Positions 1-8,431 of a DNA stretch of 64,000 nt are shown one piece after another; the first letter of the stretch is position 1, and each line of letters starts with the position of its first letter. Under the pieces are notes generated by a model. That model worked only from the letters and a program-made list of their open reading frames with translations, did no database searches and was not told where the DNA came from. The stretch is from Eubacterium sp. GTDB lineage: Bacteria > Bacillota > Clostridia > Peptostreptococcales > Anaerovoracaceae. The position numbers and the translations under genes are program-made. The stretch spans positions 124,001 to 188,000 of the forward strand of contig JAFWHX010000005.1 of NCBI GenBank assembly GCA_017533915.1, in the 5' to 3' direction.

Positions 1-213
1 AAAGAGATCGTGTTTGGAAACGGTGTGGTGTCACTTCTGGCAAATATAGTATGGATCATCTTTTTCGGCTGGGAGATGGCGGTCGCTAACCTTATCAGTG
101 CTGTTCTCTGCTGCATCACGATAATCGGCATCCCGTTTGCAGGACAGTACGTGAAGATCGCAAAGCTCTGGCTCATGCCATTTGGCGCCGAGGTTAAAGA
201 GATCGAAGAATAA
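1..213 (+). CDS. YccF-like inner membrane protein (partial, 5' end outside window)
   Basis: The frame is open to the left edge, so the start is missing; a GTG lies at 10 but the family normally has more residues before this point. The visible 70 residues contain two hydrophobic segments and the ending typical of YccF domains: the CCITIIGIPFAGQ segment followed by KIAKLWLMPFGAEV. YccF proteins are small membrane proteins of unknown function. The next gene begins about 15 bp downstream, so they may be cotranscribed. Family assignment is fairly sure; function is not known. Confidence 0.75.
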   Translation, partial: KEIVFGNGVVSLLANIVWIIFFGWEMAVANLISAVLCCITIIGIPFAGQYVKIAKLWLMPFGAEVKEIEE

Positions 214-228
214 TCAACAGGAGTGACC

Positions 229-786
229 GTGAGAGAGCTTATTGATCTGTTTCTGACATTTGCGCGCATCGGCAGTCTTACCTTCGGGGGAGGCTACGCT
301 ATGCTTCCTATACTCGAAAGAGAAGTCGTCGATAAGCGAGGGTGGGCGACTAACGAGGAGCTGATGGACTACTATGCGATCGGCCAGTGCACGCCTGGTA
401 TCATCGCTGTGAACACTGCGACATTCATCGGAAACAAGCGGCGCGGCGCAGCCGGCGGCATAGCTGCGACTCTCGGGATAGTTTTCCCGTCGCTGGTCAT
501 TATCTCAATCATCGCGGCGTTCCTGTCAAATTTTGCTGATCTTGAGATAGTCCGGAACGCGTTCGCGGGGATCCGCGTGTGTGTGTTCGTGCTCATACTG
601 AATGCGACAGTACGGATCTCCAGGTCATCGATCAAAGACTCATTTGCCGTCGTGGTCTTCCTGATCGTTATGGCCGGCAGCACGCTGCTTGATCTTTCGC
701 CGGTGATCTTCGTGATCGCAGCCGGGATCGCGGGTATAATCGCAAAGGTCTTTCTTCAGAAGAATGAAGAGGAGGCCGGCAGATGA
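229..786 (+). CDS. Chromate transporter, first half-size subunit
   Basis: A CHR-family membrane protein of about 185 residues. The FGGGYAMLP motif near residue 20 and the CTPGIIAVNTATFIG segment near residue 55 are family hallmarks, and several hydrophobic segments follow. The family exports chromate or other anions, but in anaerobes the natural substrate is uncertain. I chose GTG at 229 because AGGAG at 219-223 is correctly spaced for it; the GTG at 223 overlaps this ribosome site. The stop overlaps the start of the second half-size gene by 4 bp. Such short paired CHR genes replace the fused two-domain ChrA of proteobacteria, the two halves probably forming a heterodimer. Confidence 0.85.
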   Translation: MRELIDLFLTFARIGSLTFGGGYAMLPILEREVVDKRGWATNEELMDYYAIGQCTPGIIAVNTATFIGNKRRGAAGGIAATLGIVFPSLVIISIIAAFLSNFADLEIVRNAFAGIRVCVFVLILNATVRISRSSIKDSFAVVVFLIVMAGSTLLDLSPVIFVIAAGIAGIIAKVFLQKNEEEAGR

Positions 787-1454
787 TATACCTTCAGCTT
801 TTCTGGGAATTCTTTAAAACAGGCCTCTTCGCGATAGGAGGAGGCCTTGCCACGCTGCCTTTCCTTCAGGATATGGCTGTGCGCACAGGCTGGTTCACGA
901 CAGACCAGCTGACTGACATGCTCGCTGTATCAGAGTGTACTCCTGGCGCAATAGGGATCAATATGGCTACATATGCCGGGTTCCAGACAGCAGGTGTACC
1001 TGGCGCGGTATGTTCCACGATCGGGATCATTACCCCTTCGATAATAGTAGTAGTCATAGTAGCTGGCATATTGAAGAAATTCCAGGACAACAGATATGTC
1101 CAGGCTCTGTTTTATGGACTGCGTCCTGCATCGGCAGGACTTATCGGCGCTGCATGCATAGGAGTCGGCGCCGCGGTGCTGTTCAGTTTTGGAGGAGTAA
1201 GCATAGCGGATATGCTTGCAGGTCTGATAGCAGGGACCGGCTCAAAAGCAGCGGTAACAGGCGGTGAGAGTATTCTGTCAATAATAAAGTGGAAAGCGGT
1301 GGTGCTGGCAGCTGTCCTGTGGCCGCTGATGAACCTTGGGAATTTTGATAGATACAAGGAGAATACACTACTTAAGAAACTCAGTAAAATACATCCGATA
1401 TATTATCTAGCTGCTTCTGCTGTGATCGGCATCATATTCGGATTTGCAGATTAA
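783..1454 (+). CDS. Chromate transporter, second half-size subunit
   Basis: Second CHR-domain protein, 223 residues, starting with ATGA overlap to its partner, which implies translational coupling. It carries the same signature pair, FAIGGGLATLP near residue 20 and CTPGAIGINMATYAG near residue 55, and ends in a hydrophobic stretch. It has a longer C-terminal half than its partner, with a loop around residues 140-165. It is expected to form an anion exporter with the preceding product in the cytoplasmic membrane. The substrate cannot be read from the sequence. Confidence 0.87.
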   Translation: MIYLQLFWEFFKTGLFAIGGGLATLPFLQDMAVRTGWFTTDQLTDMLAVSECTPGAIGINMATYAGFQTAGVPGAVCSTIGIITPSIIVVVIVAGILKKFQDNRYVQALFYGLRPASAGLIGAACIGVGAAVLFSFGGVSIADMLAGLIAGTGSKAAVTGGESILSIIKWKAVVLAAVLWPLMNLGNFDRYKENTLLKKLSKIHPIYYLAASAVIGIIFGFAD

Positions 1455-1457
1455 AAT

Positions 1458-1503
1458 GTGATCAACATTGTTCTGAGACAGAATAATGATCAGATCACTT
1501 AGA
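1458..1503 (+). terminator. Imperfect hairpin after chromate transporter genes
   Basis: GTGATC at 1458-1463 pairs with GATCAC at 1493-1498, with inner CATT/AATG and TTCT/AGAA pairs and a short loop. A weak T-rich stretch follows. It is likely the end of the chromate transporter transcript, although the stem is interrupted. Confidence 0.45.
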
Positions 1504-1592
1504 TGTATTTAAAGGCAATATTGTATATATAGAATCGAATGTGTTATTATAATATCAATCAATACTATTCTTAAACAGGAGGAACAAAGAAA

Positions 1593-2012
1593 ATGATGAA
1601 AGACCGTAAATTCATGATGTTGGCAGCAATGGGACTTATCCTGTGCCTTGTAATGTCAGTATGTCTTACCGCATGCGGCGGATCAGCTGAGGCACCGGCG
1701 GAGGAACCGGCTGCAGAAGAACCAGCTGCAGAGGAAGCGACTGAGCCTGCTGCAGAGGAACCAGCTGCTGAAGAGCCTGCCGCAGAACCTGAATCTGAGC
1801 AGAAAGAGATCAGTGATAAGGAAGCACTTGAGATAGCGATCAAGGATGCGGGCGTTAAAAACGCTGACATCAAATATCCGACAGTCGAATATGATATGGA
1901 CGACGGAAGACAGGAATATGAAGTGCAGTTCTATGTTGGAACGACAGAGTACGAATATACAATCGATGCTCTTACCGGGGATATCCTGGAGAGAAGTATG
2001 GACAACGACTGA
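1593..2012 (+). CDS. Acidic PepSY-domain lipoprotein
   Basis: A 139-residue secreted lipoprotein. The signal peptide ends in the lipobox LTAC (Cys near residue 28). It is followed by a low-complexity linker of EEPAAEEPA-type repeats (about residues 31-68), then a PepSY domain (about 70-139) with the pattern ALEIAIKDAG, EYEVQFYVG and a terminal DALTGDIL motif. PepSY domains occur in extracytoplasmic proteins, often as protease inhibitors or ligand-sensing modules. AGGAGG at 1577-1582 supports the start. The linker DNA is itself a short tandem repeat and is likely to vary in length. Two other genes in the window carry the same domain. Confidence 0.85.
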   Translation: MMKDRKFMMLAAMGLILCLVMSVCLTACGGSAEAPAEEPAAEEPAAEEATEPAAEEPAAEEPAAEPESEQKEISDKEALEIAIKDAGVKNADIKYPTVEYDMDDGRQEYEVQFYVGTTEYEYTIDALTGDILERSMDND

Positions 2013-2017
2013 TCTGA

Positions 2018-2095
2018 CTGATCATGCCAGATGGTCTTAACGGATCATGCCAGATGGTCTTGACTGATCATGTCAGATGTTCTTAACGGATCATA
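2018..2095. repeat. 23-bp tandem repeat, three and a half copies
   Basis: Units begin at 2018, 2041, 2064 and 2087 with consensus CKGATCATGCCAGATGGTCTTRA; the last is partial. The repeat fills the gap after the PepSY lipoprotein gene. Each unit contains the TGATCA palindrome or its variant GGATCA. No function is evident. Confidence 0.8.
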
Positions 2096-2260
2096 TTGGA
2101 ATGTCACAGTAGGATCGATGCTGAAAAAGTATTTTTCTATGGGGAATAGCAAGCCCTATTTCTCCATTCTGACTGTTCAAACGGCTGTCAAAGTCTATTA
2201 GAATAAGGATGTCAGAAGGTCAGAGATATTCCGGATAACAGATCCAGGGAGGTGAAAGAT

Positions 2261-2500
2261 ATGAAAAATACAGTTGAAAAAGTTCTGATGGCAGGACTTC
2301 TGGGAGGCATAGCGATCGGTGCGACTGTTTATCACGCCATGCATATCTATCTTGCGGATGGCGATAAGCAGGATCCGGTCAAAGAAGAGGCTCTGCCTGA
2401 AGCTCCGGTTTCAGAAGATGAAGTGAATCCAGAAGACGCGGCTCCTGAAGATGCCGCAGAAGATATTCCAGAAGATGCTCCAGAAGACGCAGCAGAATAG
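2261..2500 (+). CDS. Small acidic single-pass membrane protein
   Basis: I do not recognise a family. The 79-residue product has one hydrophobic segment near residues 8-28, which could anchor it or serve as an uncleaved signal. A strongly acidic tail follows, made of repeated E-D-A-A/P-E-D units. The start at ATG 2261 is fixed by GGGAGGTG at 2247-2254; a GTG at 2252 lies inside that ribosome site. An efficient terminator follows 27 bp after the stop, so this is a real short transcript. The acidic tail resembles the linker of the PepSY lipoprotein upstream. Confidence 0.7.
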   Translation: MKNTVEKVLMAGLLGGIAIGATVYHAMHIYLADGDKQDPVKEEALPEAPVSEDEVNPEDAAPEDAAEDIPEDAPEDAAE

Positions 2501-2527
2501 TAAAAAAACTGAATATCAGTTTGCTTG

Positions 2528-2555
2528 AAGCCGGCCATGAGGCCGGCTTTTTCTT
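2528..2555 (+). terminator. Rho-independent terminator
   Basis: A 9-bp perfect stem, AAGCCGGCC with GGCCGGCTT, has a 4-nt ATGA loop and is followed directly by a T-rich tract. It ends the small acidic protein transcript. Confidence 0.9.
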
Positions 2556-2654
2556 TGGGTCAGTAATCGTTTTGTGGTATCATAAGAATAGTAGAGCATG
2601 CTCGTGCAGCATGGATAAAGCAGTATGGTTTTGATGTATAAAGGGGAATATAGA

Positions 2655-5159
2655 ATGAGCGCGACACTTAATGAGCCTGAAGCGATCGAAGTCCGCGGCG
2701 CAAAAGTGCACAATCTTAAGAATATAGATGTGGATATCCCGCTGAACAGGATAGTGGGGATAGCCGGTGTGTCCGGGTCGGGGAAATCGTCTCTCGCTCT
2801 CGGTGTTCTTTATGCTGAAGGATCGAGAAGATATCTGGAATCCCTTTCGACATATACGAGGCGCCGGATGACGCAGGCTTCACGCGCGGACGTGGACGAA
2901 GTGCTGCACGTACCGGCATCACTTGCGCTTCATCAGAGGCCTGGGATCCCGGGGATACGATCGACTTTCGGAACCGGGACAGAGCTTTTGAACAGCCTCA
3001 GGCTGATGTTTTCCAGACTGGCGTCACACAGGTGCCCGAACGGTCATTATGTGGAACCGTGTTTCAACGTCGCGACCATGCAGGAGATAGTCTGTCCGGA
3101 GTGCGGCGAGCGGTTCTACGGACCCGGCGCAGAAGAACTCGCCTTCAACTCTCAGGGTGCATGCAGATGCTGCGGCGGAACAGGAACTGTCAGGACCGTG
3201 GACAAAGCCACCCTGGTACCTGATGAGAACATTTCTATAGATGACGGTGCTGTGGCGCCGTGGAATTCGCTCATGTGGTCACTCATGACTGATGTATGCC
3301 GCGAGATGGGCGTAAGGACTGATATACCGTTCAAAGACCTCACCGATAAGGAAAAGGAGATCGTCTACGACGGTCCAATGGTGAAGAAGCATATATTCTA
3401 CCGGCCGAAGAAAGGAAGCACATCTGTGTCGGCGGGCGAGCTCGACTTTACATATTACAGTGCTGTCGCAACAGTAAAGAACGCACTGAATAAAGTAAAA
3501 GACGAGAAAGGCATGAAGAGGGTGGAGAAATTCCTGAAAGAGGAGATCTGTCCGGAATGCGGCGGGACGAGACTCTCTGAAGCGGCAAGGGTGCCCAGAA
3601 TAATGGGTATATCACTCGATCAGGCATGTAAGATGACTTTAAAAGAATCCATCGAATGGGTGAAGAAAGTGCCGGGGTCGCTTCCAGAGGAGATGCGGCC
3701 TATGGCTGAGCGGATCTGCGAATCATATCTTGACGTTGCAAAAAGACTGATGGATCTCGGGCTCTCATATCTTACGCTTGACAGGGCATCATCAACACTT
3801 TCGACTGGAGAGCGGCAGAGGATGCAGCTCGCGAGGGCGGTAAGAAACAGGACTACAGGCGTGCTGTACGTGCTGGACGAGCCTTCCATCGGACTTCATC
3901 CGGCAAATATCGTCGGCCTTTCCGGTGTGATGCACGACCTCGTTAAAGACGGGAATTCAGTCGTGCTCGTGGATCATGATACGCAGATCCTGAAAGAATC
4001 CGACTGGCTGATCGAGCTCGGGCCGGACGCCGGAGCAAAAGGAGGAACAGTGATCGCTGAGGGAACGATCGCAGATATAGAAAAAGATAAGAGATCGGTG
4101 ATCGGGGGCTATCTTTCCGGTAGTCAGTACTATAAAGTGAAGAAGAACGCTCCCGGGGAAGATCTTTTTGATAGCGGGCGTATATACATGGAGACAGGAG
4201 CGATACACACGGTAAGACCGCTTGCTGTTTCGATACCAAAAGGAAAGCTTACAGTAGTTACCGGAGTCTCGGGATCCGGGAAGACGACTTTGATCCTGGA
4301 GAGTCTGATACCTGCGCTTGAGAGCATGTGCATCGGAAAGAAGCTGCCGGAGCATGTGAAGAAGATAGAGGCGGACGGGATCAGCCATGTGAAACTGATC
4401 GACGCTTCTCCTATCGGGATCAACGTGAGGTCAACAGTCGCGACATATGCTAACGTGCATGATGAACTAAGAAAGATATTCGGGAGGACGAAGTCTGCGA
4501 AGCAGTCCGGTTATAAGGCAGGCGATTTCTCATATAATACAGGATCGCTGAGGTGCCCGCTATGTGACGGAACAGGCCAGATCTCACTTGATGTCCAGTT
4601 CCTTCCGGATGTCGCGGTCACATGCCCGGACTGCCGCGGATCAAGATACAGTAACGACGCCAAGAAGATACTTTACAACAACAAGGCCGGTGAGAAAATA
4701 TCCCTTCCGGACCTCATGGATATGGATGTGAATACAGCCCTGGAATTCTGCAACGATATGAAGACTGTAAGACCGCGGCTCGAGACGCTTAGAGATCTTG
4801 GGCTTGGCTATCTCACGCTTGGTGAGGAGACGCCCGGGCTTTCTGGAGGAGAAGCACAGAGGCTCAAGCTGGCGTCAGAGATGGGGAGGCAGCAGGACGA
4901 TTCGGTTTTCGTGTTCGACGAGCCTACGATCGGGCTTCATCCAAGGGATGTTGAGACGTTGTTCAGCGTCTTCACCACACTGATAGCCCATGGTGCTACG
5001 GTGATCGTGATCGAACATGACCTCGATGTAATAAGAAATGCTGACTATATCATAGATATGGGACCAGAAGGCGGAGACGACGGCGGAAGGATAGTCGCAT
5101 GCGGAACTCCGGAAGATATTCGTGAATGCAGTGAGAGCATCACCGGAAGATTCATTTAG
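2655..5159 (+). CDS. UvrA-like ABC ATPase lacking the UvrB-binding domain (class II UvrA)
   Basis: An 834-residue UvrA paralogue; standard UvrA is about 940. Two ABC ATPase modules are complete: Walker A GVSGSGKSS (about 38-46) and GVSGSGKTT (about 537-545), and signatures LSTGERQR (about 382) and LSGGEAQR (about 729). Zinc-type cysteine pairs CPECGERF, CRCCGGTG, CPECGGTR and CPLCDGTG/CPDCRGSR are present. After the first Walker A and the SLSTYTRRRMTQ region, the sequence goes quickly to the first zinc module, leaving out the roughly 115-residue UvrB-binding domain. Class II UvrA proteins with this gap are linked to DNA damage tolerance or antibiotic self-protection, not classical excision. 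ATG 2655 is preferred over 2625 because AGGGG lies 8 bp upstream. The following nuclease gene starts at the next base. Confidence 0.85.
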   Translation: MSATLNEPEAIEVRGAKVHNLKNIDVDIPLNRIVGIAGVSGSGKSSLALGVLYAEGSRRYLESLSTYTRRRMTQASRADVDEVLHVPASLALHQRPGIPGIRSTFGTGTELLNSLRLMFSRLASHRCPNGHYVEPCFNVATMQEIVCPECGERFYGPGAEELAFNSQGACRCCGGTGTVRTVDKATLVPDENISIDDGAVAPWNSLMWSLMTDVCREMGVRTDIPFKDLTDKEKEIVYDGPMVKKHIFYRPKKGSTSVSAGELDFTYYSAVATVKNALNKVKDEKGMKRVEKFLKEEICPECGGTRLSEAARVPRIMGISLDQACKMTLKESIEWVKKVPGSLPEEMRPMAERICESYLDVAKRLMDLGLSYLTLDRASSTLSTGERQRMQLARAVRNRTTGVLYVLDEPSIGLHPANIVGLSGVMHDLVKDGNSVVLVDHDTQILKESDWLIELGPDAGAKGGTVIAEGTIADIEKDKRSVIGGYLSGSQYYKVKKNAPGEDLFDSGRIYMETGAIHTVRPLAVSIPKGKLTVVTGVSGSGKTTLILESLIPALESMCIGKKLPEHVKKIEADGISHVKLIDASPIGINVRSTVATYANVHDELRKIFGRTKSAKQSGYKAGDFSYNTGSLRCPLCDGTGQISLDVQFLPDVAVTCPDCRGSRYSNDAKKILYNNKAGEKISLPDLMDMDVNTALEFCNDMKTVRPRLETLRDLGLGYLTLGEETPGLSGGEAQRLKLASEMGRQQDDSVFVFDEPTIGLHPRDVETLFSVFTTLIAHGATVIVIEHDLDVIRNADYIIDMGPEGGDDGGRIVACGTPEDIRECSESITGRFI

Positions 5160-6257
5160 ATGAATGACTTTGAGCAAAAATCATATATACTGAGGCGGAC
5201 GTATGCCGCGATCATTCTGCTGCTTGCTGTTGCAGTGGTTTTGATGTGCGGCTGTGACCGGTTTCCGGCAAATGGAGGAAACGGAGCGGCAGGGGATTCA
5301 GGAAGCAGAGAATCTGCTGAAGACACAGGAGACGGAGGATCTGCAGGAGACAGAGAAAGCAGTGAATCCAAGGGAAGCGGCGTAAAGATTTTGCTTGATG
5401 AGGTACCGGAGTGGAGCGGCAAGCCGTATGTCGTGATAAATGGCAACGTGCCGGGATTCAGCAAAAGCGAGATAAAGAAAGCGCGGACCAGGGCAGTCAG
5501 GAAGGGGAGGCGCTATGAGTCGTTCACTGAGCTCGACAGGCTCGGGAGGTGCGGACGCGCGGCTGCTGTAGTCTCGCGGTCTACTATGCCTGACGGTGAG
5601 CGGGGCTCCATCGGAATGATACAGCCGTCCGGATGGCAGCTCGATAAGTATGACTTCATCGATAACGGCGGATACCTGTACAACAGATGCCATCTTATCG
5701 GGTGGCAGCTCACAGGGCAGAATGACGAGGAACGGAACCTGATAACCGGAACGAGATATCTCAACGTTGAAGGTATGCTTCCGTTCGAGAATATGGTCGC
5801 GGATCACGTGCGCGGGTCTGGAGATGATCAGAGCCTGCCGGAAGGGAGCAAAACCTCGCCTGCTCATGTTCTGTACCGTGTGACTCCTGTTTTCCGCGGT
5901 AAAGAGCTTGTCGCGCGTGGTGTCCAGATCGAAGCATATTCACTCGAAGATGACGGAGAAGGGCTCAAGTTCAACGTCTACTGCTACAATGTACAGCCGG
6001 GCGTTACAATAAATTATAAAAACGGTCTGAACGAGCTGGATCCTGAGACACTGCCGGATAGTGCCGCTTCTGAAACTGCACCGCTCGACGTACCGGACGG
6101 AGTGACATATATACTGAATAATAATACGATGAGATTCCACAGAACTGACTGCAAGGGCGCGCGGACTATACGCGAGCATAACCGTGAGTGGTTCTACGGG
6201 ACCCGCGAAGAAGCCGTAGAGGCGGGGTATATACCGTGCGGTATGTGCGAGCCGTGA
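5160..6257 (+). CDS. DNA/RNA non-specific endonuclease lipoprotein
   Basis: A 365-residue secreted nuclease. A membrane segment near residues 14-31 ends in MCGC, a lipobox-like site, so the enzyme is probably anchored outside the membrane. A Gly/Ser/Glu linker covers about 35-75. The catalytic part (about 80-290) carries the YLYNRCHLIGWQLTG motif, whose His is the expected general base, and NLITGTRYLNVEGMLPFE with the metal-binding Asn. The last 45 residues form a separate cysteine module (FHRTDC...PCGMC) resembling Ada-type zinc-binding tails. ATG follows the uvrA-like stop with no gap, implying coupling. Roles could be nucleic-acid scavenging or processing of incoming DNA. Confidence 0.82.
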   Translation: MNDFEQKSYILRRTYAAIILLLAVAVVLMCGCDRFPANGGNGAAGDSGSRESAEDTGDGGSAGDRESSESKGSGVKILLDEVPEWSGKPYVVINGNVPGFSKSEIKKARTRAVRKGRRYESFTELDRLGRCGRAAAVVSRSTMPDGERGSIGMIQPSGWQLDKYDFIDNGGYLYNRCHLIGWQLTGQNDEERNLITGTRYLNVEGMLPFENMVADHVRGSGDDQSLPEGSKTSPAHVLYRVTPVFRGKELVARGVQIEAYSLEDDGEGLKFNVYCYNVQPGVTINYKNGLNELDPETLPDSAASETAPLDVPDGVTYILNNNTMRFHRTDCKGARTIREHNREWFYGTREEAVEAGYIPCGMCEP

Positions 6258-6393
6258 CAGATATTATATAAAAAGACCGTACCGGTACAATTGGCACGGT
6301 CATACATACGTGGTACAATTTATTATATTATTTACTGCAGGTGTGCAGCCGGACAGGTTTCCGGCATACTGCATACAGTGAGGAGGGTTTGTT

Positions 6394-7128
6394 TTGGACG
6401 CATTAGTGAAACCTGCTAATGACACTTTGCACAGGAATCTGAGAAGATATGAGGTAAGGCTCAAGGTAACTGCCGCCGGAGTGCTGATATTTGCGTTCTG
6501 GGGCATAATCAAGAGCGTCATGATGACGATCGTGAATGCTGAAGAAAACGGTGGGATAGCAAAGCAGATAGCGGATATTTCAAATGAACTGGATTCTGAT
6601 GATAAACTCAGTTTCTTTATATTGGCGATTGCAGTATTCGCTTTGATATTCGTGCTGGATACTGCTTTCAGAGTGGGATTGTTCATGTTTGCGAGGAAGG
6701 AGAGCCAGGACCCGTCAGTAAAAAGAAAGAAATCATATTTTGTGATGGGCGCGATCCTGATAGCCGGCAATATTTTTTCGATATACACTGTAGCGAAAGG
6801 CACGTACGAAGGCGATTATGAGATTCTTGATGGTGCCCTTTCTGTACTGATAGAGTTCACGTCCATGGTAATAGTCTTCGAGCTCCTGCAGTCAGTGGTC
6901 AAAGTACGGAAGATCCGTGACGAGCTGGCGAAGACACAAGAAGTACAGCAGCATGAGACGCCTAAGGAATTAACGCTCGAAGATATTCAGGAAAAAATGG
7001 CTGAGCAGATGGAATCAATGGCAGATATTCCCGAGCAGGTGAGCAAGCAAGTGAAATCAGTGACAGAGATGACAAAAGAACTGAATCATGAGGTAGGGAA
7101 TGTAGTAAAGGAGGCAACAGATGAATAA
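6394..7128 (+). CDS. Four-helix membrane protein with cytoplasmic coiled-coil tail
   Basis: No family is recognised. The 244-residue product shows four hydrophobic segments, near residues 28-50, 70-98, 112-132 and 146-168. A hydrophilic C-terminal tail (about 180-244) is rich in Glu, Gln, Lys and Met and likely forms a coiled coil. The TTG start at 6394 is supported by AGGAGGG at 6381-6387, 6 bp away. Its end overlaps the DUF6765 gene by 8 bp, so the two are probably translated together and may work together. The segment 6258-6393 holds a weak hairpin only. Confidence 0.75.
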   Translation: MDALVKPANDTLHRNLRRYEVRLKVTAAGVLIFAFWGIIKSVMMTIVNAEENGGIAKQIADISNELDSDDKLSFFILAIAVFALIFVLDTAFRVGLFMFARKESQDPSVKRKKSYFVMGAILIAGNIFSIYTVAKGTYEGDYEILDGALSVLIEFTSMVIVFELLQSVVKVRKIRDELAKTQEVQQHETPKELTLEDIQEKMAEQMESMADIPEQVSKQVKSVTEMTKELNHEVGNVVKEATDE

Positions 7129-8323
7129 AGATTTTCATTACTATGCTACTTACTGCGCTGCTATCCTTGCGGGATATACTCATGAAGAGGCTGTGGATAT
7201 CTGCTATTGTGCACAGTTCGTAGACCTTTGCACAGTATCATTCCTGACGAGCGTAAATGGGCCTCACGCTGCGGCGACTACGCAGCTCCAGCTTGAGCTG
7301 GCCGATGCAAGGACAGATATGATCGGCCTCCAGGATATGACAAGAATATGGGCTTCATTCCATTTTCTGCCGCGTGATCTCTTCAGGAGCCGCGGTGGAC
7401 GCTGTGGAAAGACATATATGGATAAATACAGGCTGGTCGCAGGTCCGAATGGGGATCTTATCGTCGATACAGTGAGACAGGCGAAACATGGGACGCTTCA
7501 GGCTGTGGGCATTGCCATGCATGTGCTGGCAGATACATGGGCGCACAGATATTTTGCCGGAACGCCGTCGCTTGTGATAAACAGCACTAATGACTATTTC
7601 TATGAGATAGTGCAGGAGGACGGAGAGATAAAGGAATATCCGGTGCAGTTCATACATAACCCGTCCAAGCCGGACGATCTGGATAAACACATATACACGA
7701 ACAGTATCGCGCAGAATCAGGAAAACAGCATCATGAACCTTGGGCACGGGAGAGCAGGACACCTTCCTGATTACAGCTTCATAAGGTATAAGTACCTGCC
7801 GTCGTGGGGAGACTATAAGGAGATCGTGAAGGATAATCCGCATGATTATGTCTGCGCTTTCACACAGATGATCTATGCTATGAAATACATCCGCGGGATG
7901 CATAAGTATTTTCAGGTCAAAAAATACGACAAAGAAGCTATAGAACCATATAAAGATGAGATCATTTCAATAATCACAAAGCGCCAGCTTGATTCGAGCG
8001 CCGACTGGAAAGCGTTCGGAGAAAAGCTTTCCGGGAAGGAGATCCCGGACTTTGATCTTGACAGATACAAGAATGAGTATACCTCTGCGGAAAGTGAAGA
8101 AGTCAAGGATGAGACATTCCTCGGGAAGTTCTTCGTTGCAGCTATGGCTCAGAAGAGCATGGTCACCACAAAGATCTACAGGTCAGGAAACCTGATCGCG
8201 GGCTATTCAATTGAGTACAGCGGAGAATCAGGCATCGGAATCAAAGACTATGCGGCGCTTATCAGGAACAGCAAGCAGCGAGATGAAGTCGGCGGCGCGA
8301 TCGGCGAGGACGACGGTTATTGA
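7121..8323 (+). CDS. DUF6765-type protein with HxxxDxWxH motif
   Basis: A 400-residue soluble protein beginning MNKDFHYYATYCAA, a start typical of what I recall as DUF6765. Near residue 130 it has AMHVLADTWAHRYFAG; the His, Asp and second His are arranged as in zinc-dependent phospholipase C-like folds. Together with the N-terminal HYY this may form a metal site. No signal peptide is seen. AAGGAGG precedes the ATG, and the gene overlaps the membrane protein upstream. Family assignment is from memory of the N-terminal pattern; hydrolase activity is an inference from the motif only. Confidence 0.7.
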   Translation: MNKDFHYYATYCAAILAGYTHEEAVDICYCAQFVDLCTVSFLTSVNGPHAAATTQLQLELADARTDMIGLQDMTRIWASFHFLPRDLFRSRGGRCGKTYMDKYRLVAGPNGDLIVDTVRQAKHGTLQAVGIAMHVLADTWAHRYFAGTPSLVINSTNDYFYEIVQEDGEIKEYPVQFIHNPSKPDDLDKHIYTNSIAQNQENSIMNLGHGRAGHLPDYSFIRYKYLPSWGDYKEIVKDNPHDYVCAFTQMIYAMKYIRGMHKYFQVKKYDKEAIEPYKDEIISIITKRQLDSSADWKAFGEKLSGKEIPDFDLDRYKNEYTSAESEEVKDETFLGKFFVAAMAQKSMVTTKIYRSGNLIAGYSIEYSGESGIGIKDYAALIRNSKQRDEVGGAIGEDDGY

Positions 8324-8362
8324 TCCTTCTTGAACACGGCATAGTGATATATGTTCTGGTTT

Positions 8363-8403
8363 TATATACATGCAGGAATTAGTTATATATACATGCAGGA
8401 ATT
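8363..8403. repeat. 18-bp direct repeat with 23-bp period, two copies
   Basis: TATATACATGCAGGAATT occurs at 8363-8380 and 8386-8403. The second copy lies just before the ribosome site of the HdeD-like gene, so the duplication is in its leader. No function is evident. Confidence 0.8.
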
Positions 8404-8431
8404 GAGATAAATTACCAAGGAGTAATATAAA

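Noticed and set aside
935-1267. 110-residue frame inside the chromate transporter gene
   Set aside because: It has Cys/Arg/Ser-rich composition typical of an out-of-frame shadow and lies wholly in a well-supported gene.
6275-6301. Terminator after the nuclease gene
   Set aside because: GACCGT/ACGGTC pair but no T-tract follows on the plus strand; the A-run on the left would only suit a minus-strand transcript, and no such gene is present.
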